From the NCBI GenBank assembly GCA_004377365.1, contig SOHZ01000439.1:1-34433 (forward strand): a stretch of DNA of 34,433 nucleotides, given 5' to 3'. Source of the DNA: Anaerolineales bacterium. GTDB taxonomy: Bacteria; Chloroflexota; Anaerolineae; E26-bin7. Below the pieces are notes generated by a model. It searched no databases. It saw only the letters and a list, made by a program, of their open reading frames with translations, and had not been told where the DNA came from. Of this stretch, positions 24,581 through 32,725 are shown piece after piece; position 1 is the stretch's first letter, and each line of letters starts with the position of its first letter. The position numbers were made by a program, and so were the translations under genes.

Positions 24581-24639
24581 GCTCCGGCTGGATTTGTAAT
24601 CCAGCCGCCGGGCCACCGGATTGCAAATCCGGCGGGAGC
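24581..24639. repeat. Palindromic element upstream of the hydroxyacyl-CoA dehydrogenase, copy 4
   Basis: GGCTGGATT (24586-24594) and AATCCAGCC (24598-24606) form a perfect 9-bp hairpin. CCGGATT (24616-24622) and AATCCGG (24626-24632) form a second. The outer GCTCC and GGAGC enclose both. It shares the CCGGATTxxCAAATCCGGCGGGAG theme with the other copies. Confidence 0.7.
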
Positions 24640-24648
24640 GGAGACCTC

Positions 24649-24912
24649 CTACCATGTTTTGAGAGGCGTGGCCGCCTCAGGGTTGTCAATGCGCATGAAA
24701 TAGACCCAAACGTCCGGGTGTTTGGCGAAAGCGGCTTCGTTGGCCTGGCCCAGGGTCTGGCCCACAAAGTAGTTGCCGCTCTCCGGCTCGATGGCTACCA
24801 GGCCCTCTTTCCCCTCCAGTTCCCCCTTGATCTTCTCGTACACCTCTTTGGCCTTGGCGATGAACGCTTCCCTGGTAGCCTTGTCTCTGTACATATCCAT
24901 AACTGATGACAT
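24649..24912 (-). CDS. Small conserved-looking protein in the beta-oxidation operon
   Basis: This is an 87-residue soluble protein with a strong ribosome site (AGGAGG) before ATG 24912, 13 bp after the thiolase gene. The first half is a Lys/Glu-rich helix (EAFIAKAKEVYEKIKGEL). The second half, VAIEPESGNYFVGQTL and then KHPDVWVYFMRI, is a short beta-rich unit of the kind found in small uncharacterised or antitoxin-like proteins that say 'EP-SG-YFVG'. No enzymatic motif is visible. Its place between thiolase and 3-hydroxyacyl-CoA dehydrogenase suggests a structural or regulatory role in the complex, which is inference. Confidence 0.75.
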   Translation of the reverse strand: MSSVMDMYRDKATREAFIAKAKEVYEKIKGELEGKEGLVAIEPESGNYFVGQTLGQANEAAFAKHPDVWVYFMRIDNPEAATPLKTW

Positions 24913-24925
24913 AAAAAGCCTCCTG

Positions 24926-26125
24926 TTACTTTCTCTCAATGATGATCGTACCGCCCTGCCCGCCTCCGACGCAGGCCGTGGCCAGCCCCAGAGAGGCATC
25001 CTGCTTGATCATCTCGTACATCAGGGTGACCACGATGCGGGTGCCGGTGCAGCCTACGGGATGCCCCAGGGCAATGGCTCCACCATTGGGGTTGACCTTA
25101 TCCCAATCCCAGCCGTCCTTCTCCAGCTCGATGCCCACAGCCAGGCTCTGGGCGGCGAAAGCTTCATTGAGCTCGATGATGTCAATGTCCGTCAGCTTGA
25201 GGCCGGCCCGCTCCAGAGCCAACGGTACAGACCTGCTGGGACCGATACCCATGATCTCTGGCGGCACTGCGCCGTAGGCGTAGCTGCGGATATGAGCCAT
25301 GGGCTCCATCCCCAGCTCGTCAGCTTTTTCCTTGGTCATCACGATCACGGCCGCCGCGCCATCGGAGATGGGACAGGCATTGGCGGGCGTGACCGTGCCG
25401 CCTTTCTTGAAGACGGTCGGATAGAGGGCAGCCTTCTGGACGGAGAGGCCAGGGTTGATGCACTCGTCCTGGATGATCTCCTCGCGCGCCACCTCCTGGC
25501 CCGCCACCTTTTTGACCACCGGTACGGGCACGATCTCGTCGCGGAACTTGCCCATACGAGTGGCCCTGAAGGCTTTTTTGTGGGAATTGACGGAGAACTG
25601 GTCTTGCTCCTCGCGGCTGAGGCCGTACAACATGGCCAGGTTCTCGGCCGTGTAGCCCATGACCAGGCCGCAGACACCGTCGGTCAGCCCTTCCCAGAGC
25701 GCGTCAATGAACTCGGTGCTACGCAGCCTCAAGCCCCAGCGGGCCCCACGCACGGTATAGGGCGCACTGCTCATGCTCTCCGTGCCCGCCGAGAGAAAGA
25801 TATCGCCGTCGCCGGCCTGGATGGCCTGACAGGCATTGGTAATGGCCACCATGCCCGAAACGCAGTTGCGCTGCACGGTGTAGGCGGGCACATGGGTAGG
25901 TATGCCCGCCATCAGGGCTGATACGCGGCCAATGTTCGTCGCGTCGGAATACTGGCCACAGCAACCCAGGAGCACATCGTCAAAGAGGTTAGGGTCAATG
26001 CCCGTGCGTTTGATGACCTCCTCCATCACGATTCTGGCCAGTTCTTGGGCAGACAGGCTTCGAAAAGCCCCCCCGTGACTGCCGATAGGAGTCCGTACAC
26101 CTCCTACGATTACGACTTCTTTCAT
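24926..26125 (-). CDS. Acetyl-CoA C-acyltransferase (thiolase)
   Basis: This 399-residue thiolase cleaves 3-ketoacyl-CoA with CoA, or condenses two acetyl-CoA. Cys88 in VQRNCVSGM is the acylated nucleophile, His355 in ALGHPVG and Cys385 in CVGGGQGG complete the active site, and NEAFAAQS is conserved. ATG 26125 is used because the family begins MKEVVIVGGVRTP; its only ribosome site is a run of seven G. An ATG six codons upstream has none. It is the first gene of the operon and follows a long structured leader. Confidence 0.95.
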   Translation of the reverse strand: MKEVVIVGGVRTPIGSHGGAFRSLSAQELARIVMEEVIKRTGIDPNLFDDVLLGCCGQYSDATNIGRVSALMAGIPTHVPAYTVQRNCVSGMVAITNACQAIQAGDGDIFLSAGTESMSSAPYTVRGARWGLRLRSTEFIDALWEGLTDGVCGLVMGYTAENLAMLYGLSREEQDQFSVNSHKKAFRATRMGKFRDEIVPVPVVKKVAGQEVAREEIIQDECINPGLSVQKAALYPTVFKKGGTVTPANACPISDGAAAVIVMTKEKADELGMEPMAHIRSYAYGAVPPEIMGIGPSRSVPLALERAGLKLTDIDIIELNEAFAAQSLAVGIELEKDGWDWDKVNPNGGAIALGHPVGCTGTRIVVTLMYEMIKQDASLGLATACVGGGQGGTIIIERK

Positions 26126-26383
26126 TGAAACCCCCCCACTCATAGTTTTTTGGAATCAATTCTTTGGTTTATTTGGTTTTGAGAGATTCAAAAGCGAGGG
26201 CCTTCGGACGAGTTTCAACTCGCCTTTAGATTACCCTCGCCTGTACACCGACGTGTAGCAGGGAAAGATCCGTGGTAGCAGCAAGTGCATCGCGGGTTTC
26301 TTCCCTTCAATGTCTTTCACTCCGTCGTCGTTGACGAAACATGGCTGATCAAGTCGCTTGATGGCCCCCGAAGTTGTGAGCTT

Positions 26384-26412
26384 ATTGTACAACAATTCAC
26401 AAAAAAAATCAA
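26384..26412 (-). promoter_or_regulatory. Putative promoter of the beta-oxidation operon, overlapping a dyad
   Basis: On the minus strand TTGATT (26407-26412) and TACAAT (26384-26389) are 17 bp apart. A short dyad, TTATTGTACAACAA at 26382-26395, overlaps the -10 box, a usual place for an operator. This would give a leader of about 250 nt before thiolase. No regulator gene is adjacent. Confidence 0.4.
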
Positions 26413-26485
26413 ACTGGTTGCAGCATAAGAACCGGGCAACTATACACGGCGGCGCAAATAAGCCACCAGTTATCAGAGTAAGATC

Positions 26486-26618
26486 AGCATCCTGAGTAGG
26501 CCGAAACGCAGTGAAGGCCGTATCGAAGCCTGTCCTGAGCTTGTCGAAGGGGGTACGGCTCTGCAACGAATCGGTGTCTAAGCCGCACCCTTCGATACGC
26601 TTCGCTACTCAGGATGCT
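26486..26618. repeat. MITE-like element with perfect 14-bp terminal inverted repeats
   Basis: AGCATCCTGAGTAG (26486-26499) and CTACTCAGGATGCT (26605-26618) bound 133 bp. CGTATCGAAG-type inner arms continue the pairing, and the middle holds a CCTGTCCTGAGCTTGTCGAA copy of the dispersed repeat. Confidence 0.8.
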
Positions 26619-26742
26619 ATCGCTCTAATCGGTTGAACATTTCTGCTGGCGTGTACTAGCGTTCGCCCTGTGATCAGAAAGGCTACGTTCTACTCTGTCA
26701 CAGCGATGGGGCATTTTAGCTACCGAATGAGACTGGCTATTC

Positions 26743-27771
26743 TCACCAAGCTGGGTCTCTGCGAAATGCCTCGGCGAGTCGTTGCTTTCTGTCCTCCGAC
26801 AACCACGCTGCTTGGATACCCTGAAGAATACAGGACCGTATCTCGTCTCGGGAAAAGCCCAGTTTACCTTCAAGGAGCCGGAATTCTTCAGCCAGAGAGT
26901 TGCCAAACATCTTGGGATCATCGGTATTGATGGTCACAATGATCCCTCGCTCGAAGTAACGTCGTATCGGATGCTCTTCGAGCGAGTTGACCACTCCGGT
27001 TCGCACGTTAGAAATAGGACACATCTCCAAGGGGATGCGGTGCTCAGCTAGGTAATCCAGCAAAGCCTCGTCCTCTTCGGCACGGGTTCCGTGGCCGATG
27101 CGGTCCACCCGAAGGCTACGAATGGCTCCCCAGATGCTGGCTGCGCCTGCTGCTTCGCCAGCATGGGCGCTCGTGTGCAAGCCGAGCCCCCGAGCTTTTT
27201 CATAGACCGCTTCAAACGGCTCTGGCGGAAAATGTTGCTCCAAACCGCCGATCCCGATACCGACCACGCCCAGGTCCCGCACCTCGTTGACCTCGGCCAG
27301 GGTCACGGCTGCCTTTTCCGGCCCAGAGTCGCGAACAAGATCAGCCACCAGTGCCACCTCAACCTCCGGCACCCGGGACAGATCAATGCGGATCGCCTCT
27401 GTTAACTTTTGAGTACCCAGGCCATGCCGGAAAAAGTCTGAGGGCGAGAAAAAGGCTTCCACGTAACGAATGTTCTGGCCTGCCAGGTCCCGCGCTACGG
27501 CCTCAGAGATAGAAGTGAAATCTTCGTACTCACGCAGAAACCGGTTTTTCCACACCCAGGTTTCGATGAAATGTGGAAAATCCCGATATTCAAACTTACG
27601 CTCAAGCGCCTCGAGGTCTGGGGCCGACGGATCTCCACCATACTTCTGAACCAATTCCCACAGCGCGTCGTGGGGGATAGCCCCTTCGAGGTGTAAATGC
27701 AGTTCAACCTTGGGCACTCGCTCAAACCAACTCATTTTCGATTTCCGAGTCGTAGCGATGTTTTCGACCAT
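26743..27771 (-). CDS. add: Adenosine deaminase family protein
   Basis: This 342-residue zinc amidohydrolase probably converts adenosine to inosine. HLHLEG (25-30) gives two zinc His; HAGE (203-206) gives the third His and the catalytic Glu; His227 in RIGHGT and the Asp pair 284-285 in TDDP complete the site. ATG 27771 has GGAG six bases upstream; an internal ATG at 27735 (MSWFERVP) would also give a normal N-terminus. Related amidohydrolases include adenine deaminase and aminodeoxyfutalosine deaminase, so the exact substrate is open. Confidence 0.9.
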   Translation of the reverse strand: MVENIATTRKSKMSWFERVPKVELHLHLEGAIPHDALWELVQKYGGDPSAPDLEALERKFEYRDFPHFIETWVWKNRFLREYEDFTSISEAVARDLAGQNIRYVEAFFSPSDFFRHGLGTQKLTEAIRIDLSRVPEVEVALVADLVRDSGPEKAAVTLAEVNEVRDLGVVGIGIGGLEQHFPPEPFEAVYEKARGLGLHTSAHAGEAAGAASIWGAIRSLRVDRIGHGTRAEEDEALLDYLAEHRIPLEMCPISNVRTGVVNSLEEHPIRRYFERGIIVTINTDDPKMFGNSLAEEFRLLEGKLGFSRDEIRSCILQGIQAAWLSEDRKQRLAEAFRRDPAW

Positions 27772-27819
27772 GTTATCTCCAGTTGAGGTTTTCTATCCTC
27801 CTCTCGTTTCCGATGTTGT

Positions 27820-28453
27820 CTATCCCACCGAGCGCGCAATCAACCACTGGGCAGCGAAATAGGTGCTCAGCATCAACGCCTGCGCGCTCTTGTATCGTCC
27901 TCTAAAGCGGTTGACGGCCAGCGCCGAGTCCGAAATCAGGAACAAAACCGCTCCCAGGAAAGCCAGCAGTGCCGCGCTCTGTCCTATCTGGCTCCACCGC
28001 TCCCACGCCTGCCAGGCCATGACCAGGATCACCACCATATACACCAGCACGGGCAGCTTCATCTGGCCCAGGTGCGGTGCCAGGATGCTGAATATGAGAA
28101 CGCCGTAGATGGCACAAGGCAATAACCGCCATGAAAAACCAAAGCCCGTCCCTGACGTAAACGCTACTATGTAGAAAAGATACGCGAAAAGAAAGCTGAC
28201 AAGCCCGGCTACGAACCGGTCCGAGGGAAGCATCAAGAAGACATCACCCGCCAGGGAACAGACCAGGTCGGCTATGATCACGTACTTGTAGCGCAAGGTG
28301 TCTGGCTTCCCAGATAGTACAGCAATCAGCAAGATGAACAGCATGGTCAGGGGTTTGAACAAGTAGACGTGATACCGTGGGCCGTAATATTCAGCGCGGA
28401 TGTGCAGAGCCGCCGAAAAGTATGGCCAACAGAGTGAGTATTGTCGTCAACAA
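27820..28453 (-). pseudogene. Lysoplasmalogenase-family membrane protein (YhhN), frameshifted near its start
   Basis: The main frame from 28362 (TTG) encodes about 180 residues with FKPLTM, LAGDVFLMLP and six to seven hydrophobic segments, typical of the YhhN/TMEM86 family that hydrolyses vinyl-ether lysolipids. Upstream in the same frame, without a start codon, are the expected residues LHIRAEYYGPRYHVYL. The hydrophobic N-terminus (LLTTILTLLAILFGG) is in another frame (28391-28453), with TTG and a GGGAGG ribosome site before it. A single-base change near 28405-28412 would join them. It is either a recent pseudogene, a sequencing error, or a shortened protein that starts at TTG 28362. Confidence 0.75.
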
Positions 28454-28594
28454 TTTTGTCCATCCTCCCAGATACGGACCTTATTATCTGCCGACCTTAA
28501 CGCCAACCAGCACCCATCGCTCCAGTCTTTGTCTTTCAGCTCCACCTCTACTGACCGCTGAAAGGCAAAGCCGTGCTGACTGCTACGGCGGCTC

Positions 28595-29587
28595 TCAAGA
28601 GGAAGGTTCGATCAATTGATAAGGGTTGTAGATATAATGCGTGCTAACCGGCCCCCAACCCTGGGCATAGCGGGTAATAAAGCGGGCTGGATCGCTTGCG
28701 ACCTCGCCTATCGGACTGGGATCATTATGGTCATTCCAGGACCAGGGCGGGTTCGCTGCGCCACCGCGTAGCTTGTTCTTTTCCCGATAGACAAACCCCC
28801 ACTGCCCGTTCTTGTTCTGCCTGAATACTTTGTTGTCGAAGCGGTGGCCCCATAGCCCCTTATCGGCAAAGATGTCCTCGAGCTGATACTTCACGGTCCG
28901 AGTATGTTTCTTCGCTTGCGGGTCGAGGGTGCCGGCACCTGCGGTCTCTTCCTCCGGGCCGTAGTACCATATCTCTTCTCCGCCGCCCCATCCCTTGTGA
29001 TCGCCCCGAATGCCGTGGCCCCGCGATTGAATGTAAAGCTTGACTCTCTTGGTAGCCTGATCGAGCCAGATATTGCCGTCTACCGTCTCGTTGAATTTGA
29101 CGATGCGCAAGCTTTCTCGGAATGCCCGCCGGGCCTCTCCGACATTGGTAGGGATCCTCGGTTCCGTGTACAAATAGAAATTGAGATGAGAAATCGTCAC
29201 CAGTCCATCAACGCGAGCCTTTGGATCCTTTGTTACCACGAGTAAAGCCCCTTCCATATCATGGATATGCTCGTCGAGCATGTCCCGGACAGAGTTATAT
29301 AGATCCTTAGCTTCGTAACGCTTCCACCAATCCAGGACATGATAGACCGCATAAATCAGGAAATAGTGTGTCGTCGTTTCGCAAACACTGTAATAGACCT
29401 TGGCAGGAATCACGGCTTTGTCATCTAAACCGTGTAGCTTTTCTGGATTCTTCGCGACATCGGTAATAGGCCCGGCAAAATCTACCGGAGCGATCTGATC
29501 CGCCACTCGCCACTCTCTACTGACCTTTTGGGCAAAGATAGGAGCATACTTAATGGCTAGCTGGTGATATTTGTCTTGCGTCTTCAT
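28595..29587 (-). CDS. Unknown protein with an HIHDMEG motif
   Basis: This 330-residue protein has no signal peptide or membrane segment. The N-terminal third reads YAPIFAQ, PVDFAGP, YYSVCETTTHYFLIYAVYH and DWW. HIHDMEG follows at 107-113, and SRGHGI appears near 193. An H-x-x-D-M-E-G motif after a 'THYF-YxxYH-DWW' block recalls proteins distantly related to the VPS62 and NPP1 (necrosis-inducing) folds, in which such a motif binds a metal. The family has no established role. GGGAGG before ATG secures the start. It is the last of three minus-strand genes with a patatin and a membrane protein and may belong with them. Confidence 0.65.
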   Translation of the reverse strand: MKTQDKYHQLAIKYAPIFAQKVSREWRVADQIAPVDFAGPITDVAKNPEKLHGLDDKAVIPAKVYYSVCETTTHYFLIYAVYHVLDWWKRYEAKDLYNSVRDMLDEHIHDMEGALLVVTKDPKARVDGLVTISHLNFYLYTEPRIPTNVGEARRAFRESLRIVKFNETVDGNIWLDQATKRVKLYIQSRGHGIRGDHKGWGGGEEIWYYGPEEETAGAGTLDPQAKKHTRTVKYQLEDIFADKGLWGHRFDNKVFRQNKNGQWGFVYREKNKLRGGAANPPWSWNDHNDPSPIGEVASDPARFITRYAQGWGPVSTHYIYNPYQLIEPSS

Positions 29588-29806
29588 ATATTCCTCCCTA
29601 ACCTCTAAGGCTTTTTGTGGTGGTCTCCCCGTACAGTGTTGGTGAGATCATCACCGCCGAGGATGTCATTCTGAGGAGTGAGCCAAATATCTCTTCATCA
29701 ACACCCAATAGGGCAACTATCTTTTTTGTTGACTGTCAGAAACTATTCTGTTCGTTCGATTGAACACCTTTCTTCTTGGGTTCTGAATCCCCAAGAAGCC
29801 GTTCCG

Positions 29807-30724
29807 TTATTTGTAGTAACGCTTTAGCCACTCAATAGCGTCGTCCAAGTTCTCCTTTTCCGCCACTTCTTTCAGCAAGGGGATTTGGTCCACTCGATCC
29901 AGGCCGATGGGTTTGGGCAAGATAGGGTTGATTCGCAGGTAACGTTTGCCCAAGACCTGCTTGCATTGATAGTCACCTAACCCAACGTTGCTTTCCATTA
30001 TCAGGCTGATCAAATGGGGTGCCCATTGTACCAAGCCCCAATCCGCGTTCTGCTCAGGCAGGTACTTTGGATTGATCCCTGTGCCCATCGAGAGCAGTGT
30101 CACCTGACTCAATTTTTGCCCCCCCGTCTCCGGGTGCAATGCCTGGGCCAGGGCACACATGCTGGGGTTGTTAGCCACGACACTGCCATCAATGTGGCCC
30201 TGGTAGATGGGGAAGAAGGTAGGGGCGGCACCAGCGCGCAGAGCGATATCCACCACCTTTTGGTCGGCGTCCGAGCCTTCGCCGGGAAAGTTGTGGAAGA
30301 ACTTGGGTTTCCAAGTTCGCAGAGCATCGGGGTCTTGGGGTTCGTTATCCAGGTCAAAACTCGAGATGAGCACTCGTTTCTGCAGATCGCCCAGGGTGAT
30401 CTCGCCGATCAGTTCCAGGATGGCTTGCTTGAGGGGTTCGTTTGAATAATCAGCGCCGGTCAGCTTGCCCAGGTCGCGGATATCGTCCCAAATCGAATCG
30501 GCGAACACTTTTGTACTGCTTTCTTCGTAGAGTTGCCCGATTTCCCTTGGCGTTAGCCCAGCAGCCAACCCGAGAGCTAGAATCCCACCGGTGGAGGTTC
30601 CGGCAAACAAATCAACCTTGGATAGAAAGCCCGGATGGGACATCTCCAGGCGTTCGAGCAATTTGGCGGTCAGAACGCCGCAAATACCACCGCCATCCAG
30701 AGATAGAATGTGATAGGGGGACAT
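29807..30724 (-). CDS. Patatin-like phospholipase
   Basis: This 305-residue lipid acyl hydrolase has the complete patatin dyad: the oxyanion loop DGGGICG (10-16), nucleophile Ser44 in GTSTG (42-46) and catalytic Asp179 in DGSVVANNP. The protein has no membrane segment and would act on membrane phospholipids from the cytoplasm. The compact form with ILSLDGGGICG at the N-terminus is that of bacterial patatins, including the CapV-type effectors of anti-phage systems. No CD-NTase gene is present here, so a CBASS role is not supported. AAGGAG eight bases before ATG fixes the start. Confidence 0.92.
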   Translation of the reverse strand: MSPYHILSLDGGGICGVLTAKLLERLEMSHPGFLSKVDLFAGTSTGGILALGLAAGLTPREIGQLYEESSTKVFADSIWDDIRDLGKLTGADYSNEPLKQAILELIGEITLGDLQKRVLISSFDLDNEPQDPDALRTWKPKFFHNFPGEGSDADQKVVDIALRAGAAPTFFPIYQGHIDGSVVANNPSMCALAQALHPETGGQKLSQVTLLSMGTGINPKYLPEQNADWGLVQWAPHLISLIMESNVGLGDYQCKQVLGKRYLRINPILPKPIGLDRVDQIPLLKEVAEKENLDDAIEWLKRYYK

Positions 30725-30883
30725 ATTCGACTCTCCTTTCAGACTCTCTTAAATAAGGTGCTACTCTTGTCCTTGGTTAAGGGATGGGGTAAGCGTTCAG
30801 CCCACCCAACAGTATCGAACTCGGCAGCGCGACGGGCGGCTTATCTTCTCTCGACGGGAAAGGAGGACACAATCAGTGAGCTC

Positions 30884-32386
30884 TTATTCCTTTGGTTTCA
30901 CCTCCAAGACTTTCTGGCCTGCCTCACCGACCCCAAAGCCCAGGCCCTCCAATGCTTGATAGTCGGCCCGTTCGGACTTCTCAATAACTGCCAGTTGCTT
31001 TTCAAGCACCTCGATTTGCCGGGTGGCTGCCTCCGCTTCACCTTCCTTCTGTAATTCCCGAAGAGTCTGTGGCGTCGTCAGATGGAAGCGAGCGAGCGCG
31101 ATCTTGAGACTGTGGCTCTCCAAGATCATCTTGAAAGTTGCCAGGTTGGTGAGGTTCTGCTGTAGATCCTCCATAGGCTTCGAGTAAAAGGCCGAGACGA
31201 GTTGCAATAGACTCAAGCCACCAGTCACCAGTGGCAGCTTCCAGTCAAAGCGGTCGGGCCGGATTGCGCTGAGGACGGCGCCAACCAAGGTCAAAACCAG
31301 AAAAACGCTGCCCCAAAGTATCAGAAACCTGTTGGAACCCTGGATGCTCTCGTAGACCTTTACCGCCCGATCCTCTGTGAGGCGCAAGTAATCCTGGAGC
31401 TTCTCGGTTTGGTAGGCCAGCACGTTTTGCTTGTCCTGAAAGAAAGAAGCGTAGCGGGAGAAGCGGTCGGCAGCGACGACCTTAGATTCGTTCTCGATAC
31501 TAGGCGTACCTCCTAAGAAACATACCAGGTCATTCAGCCCGTGAATGACTTCTACGATCAGCACCTTCTGCGCAAAGTCAAGCGCGCCAAGATGGCGCTC
31601 CAGGGACGGGCTGGCTGTCAGTGTGTCCGAAACGGCCAGGCTGGGAATGTCATATCGCGAGCGCAGACCCATCAGCAAGGTCTTGATCTTGATGTCTGTG
31701 TACACGCCGATCACGGCTAAGTACACCCTGGGCGGGCTTTGACGGGCCTCGTCGTCTGCCCCCAGGATAATCGCGTCCAGGATGTTCTCCAGCTTGGAGG
31801 CCAGAAACTTGCCCTTGCCAGGGCGGGAGCCATCGCCCTCGGAGCGTGGCTTGAAATCAAAGACGGAATCCGATTGGATATGGTAAATCCGGACACTGCC
31901 CTCTGCGAAGAACTGGCCCTCTGCACTGGAGGGAGTAGACCTCTTGCTCCTGGCTGGGTCCAGATATTCTCCCAGGCCCTCAATGTAGTCGGTGCCCCAG
32001 GTGCCCTTTTCGCAGTGAGAGCCATAGCGGCGACGCTCCCTATCATAGGAGGCGCTAGGTTCGTGCCAGTCACGAATGTTGATCACGTGCAGGGTTCCAT
32101 GACCGTCTTTTCCTCGGCGTCTACGGCCAATCACGGCCTCGAGGAACAGTCCCAGAGGACCTTTAGCCGGGTACCCGCTGCCAAGTTGCACCCGGCTTTC
32201 ATCTGGCTTCCCTTCCAGATCAGGGCCGCTCTTCCCGATCAGCATCTTTTTGACTTCATAATCAGGAAGGCGGAGTTTACATTCTCTGTTGAGGAAGAAA
32301 TCGTTCTGGAGGCATTGCGTGATAAGGATGTAGCGCGCTTTGCCATTCTTCTCAGTCTGTTGAGCCTGGTTTTCAGTGGTAGGCAT
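30884..32386 (-). CDS. Isochorismatase-fold protein with two membrane segments and coiled coil
   Basis: This is a 500-residue protein starting at ATG 32386 (AGGAG eight bases before). Residues 17-292 look like an isochorismatase/cysteine-hydrolase domain: ILITQCLQNDFF, HVINIRDWH, HCEKGTWG, and VIGVYTDIKIKTL with SLAVSDTLTAS. The catalytic Asp before QNDF is replaced by Cys25, and the place of the catalytic Cys in the TD-x-C motif is Lys233, so hydrolysis is unlikely and ligand binding is more plausible. Two membrane segments follow (about 353-374 and 384-401), then a helical and coiled-coil tail (about 405-475). The two-TM part resembles membrane modules linked to bacterial conflict proteins, though by eye only. 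Confidence 0.72.
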   Translation of the reverse strand: MPTTENQAQQTEKNGKARYILITQCLQNDFFLNRECKLRLPDYEVKKMLIGKSGPDLEGKPDESRVQLGSGYPAKGPLGLFLEAVIGRRRRGKDGHGTLHVINIRDWHEPSASYDRERRRYGSHCEKGTWGTDYIEGLGEYLDPARSKRSTPSSAEGQFFAEGSVRIYHIQSDSVFDFKPRSEGDGSRPGKGKFLASKLENILDAIILGADDEARQSPPRVYLAVIGVYTDIKIKTLLMGLRSRYDIPSLAVSDTLTASPSLERHLGALDFAQKVLIVEVIHGLNDLVCFLGGTPSIENESKVVAADRFSRYASFFQDKQNVLAYQTEKLQDYLRLTEDRAVKVYESIQGSNRFLILWGSVFLVLTLVGAVLSAIRPDRFDWKLPLVTGGLSLLQLVSAFYSKPMEDLQQNLTNLATFKMILESHSLKIALARFHLTTPQTLRELQKEGEAEAATRQIEVLEKQLAVIEKSERADYQALEGLGFGVGEAGQKVLEVKPKE

Positions 32387-32672
32387 GACTCTCACTCCTC
32401 TCCTGGAACTATTGATCTCTCGTTGCCTCTCTATGCAAAAGCAACACAAGCCAACCCTTTCCTGACCTACGGAGAAGATTGGCCCTTAATGTCTCATACT
32501 CTCACCTCCTACCTTGGCTATCTGCTGTGATGGGAGCGACGATGGTGAAATATGGAAGATTAGCAAATGCTTGACAACGTTATTATATCATGGTCTGAAT
32601 CAAAAAGCAATATCTTACGACTGACCACAGCGGGAACGACTTATGGTGCAAAGTCAGATGATTCAAGACTTT

Positions 32673-32702
32673 TTGGCACAAACGAACAGGGTGTGATATA
32701 AT
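32673..32702 (+). promoter_or_regulatory. Putative extended -10 promoter of the polytopic membrane protein gene
   Basis: TTGGCA (32673-32678) and a perfect TATAAT (32697-32702) are 18 bp apart, with TG two bases before the -10. Transcription would begin near 32709 and leave a leader of about 70 nt with a hairpin. Confidence 0.6.
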
Positions 32703-32725
32703 AGACGCGCTCTGTAGGACTTTTT

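Larger units (their letters stand above)
26126..26742. other. Long leader and intergenic region of the beta-oxidation operon
   Basis: The 617 bp hold no recognisable gene. Near the operon there are several stem-loops: ACGAGTTTCAACTCG inside GCGAGGG/CCCTCGC (26193-26242), CCTGTACAC/GTGTAGCAGG (26241-26264) and ATCAAG/CTTGAT (26348-26362). Further right is a promoter candidate and then an inverted-repeat element. A 111-codon minus frame at 26231-26566 runs through the repeat element and is not called. Confidence 0.6.

Noticed and set aside
24773-25921. 382-codon plus-strand open frame over thiolase
   Set aside because: Antisense shadow of a gene with complete active-site motifs.
26231-26566. 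111-codon minus-strand frame in the leader of the beta-oxidation operon
   Set aside because: Its first part reads the dispersed repeat (FDKLRTG), there is no ribosome site, and the rest matches no family I know.
29772-29798. Terminator after the patatin gene (CTTCTTGGG/CCCCAAGAAG hairpin)
   Set aside because: The stem is good but no T-run follows on the minus strand, so it was not called as an intrinsic terminator.
29807-30724. CBASS anti-phage system based on the patatin
   Set aside because: No cyclic-nucleotide synthase (CD-NTase) or ubiquitin-like accessory gene is next to it.
32571-32586. TTGACA with nearby TATTAT as a plus-strand promoter
   Set aside because: The spacing is only 4 bp; the TTGGCA/TATAAT pair at 32673-32702 is a much better match.
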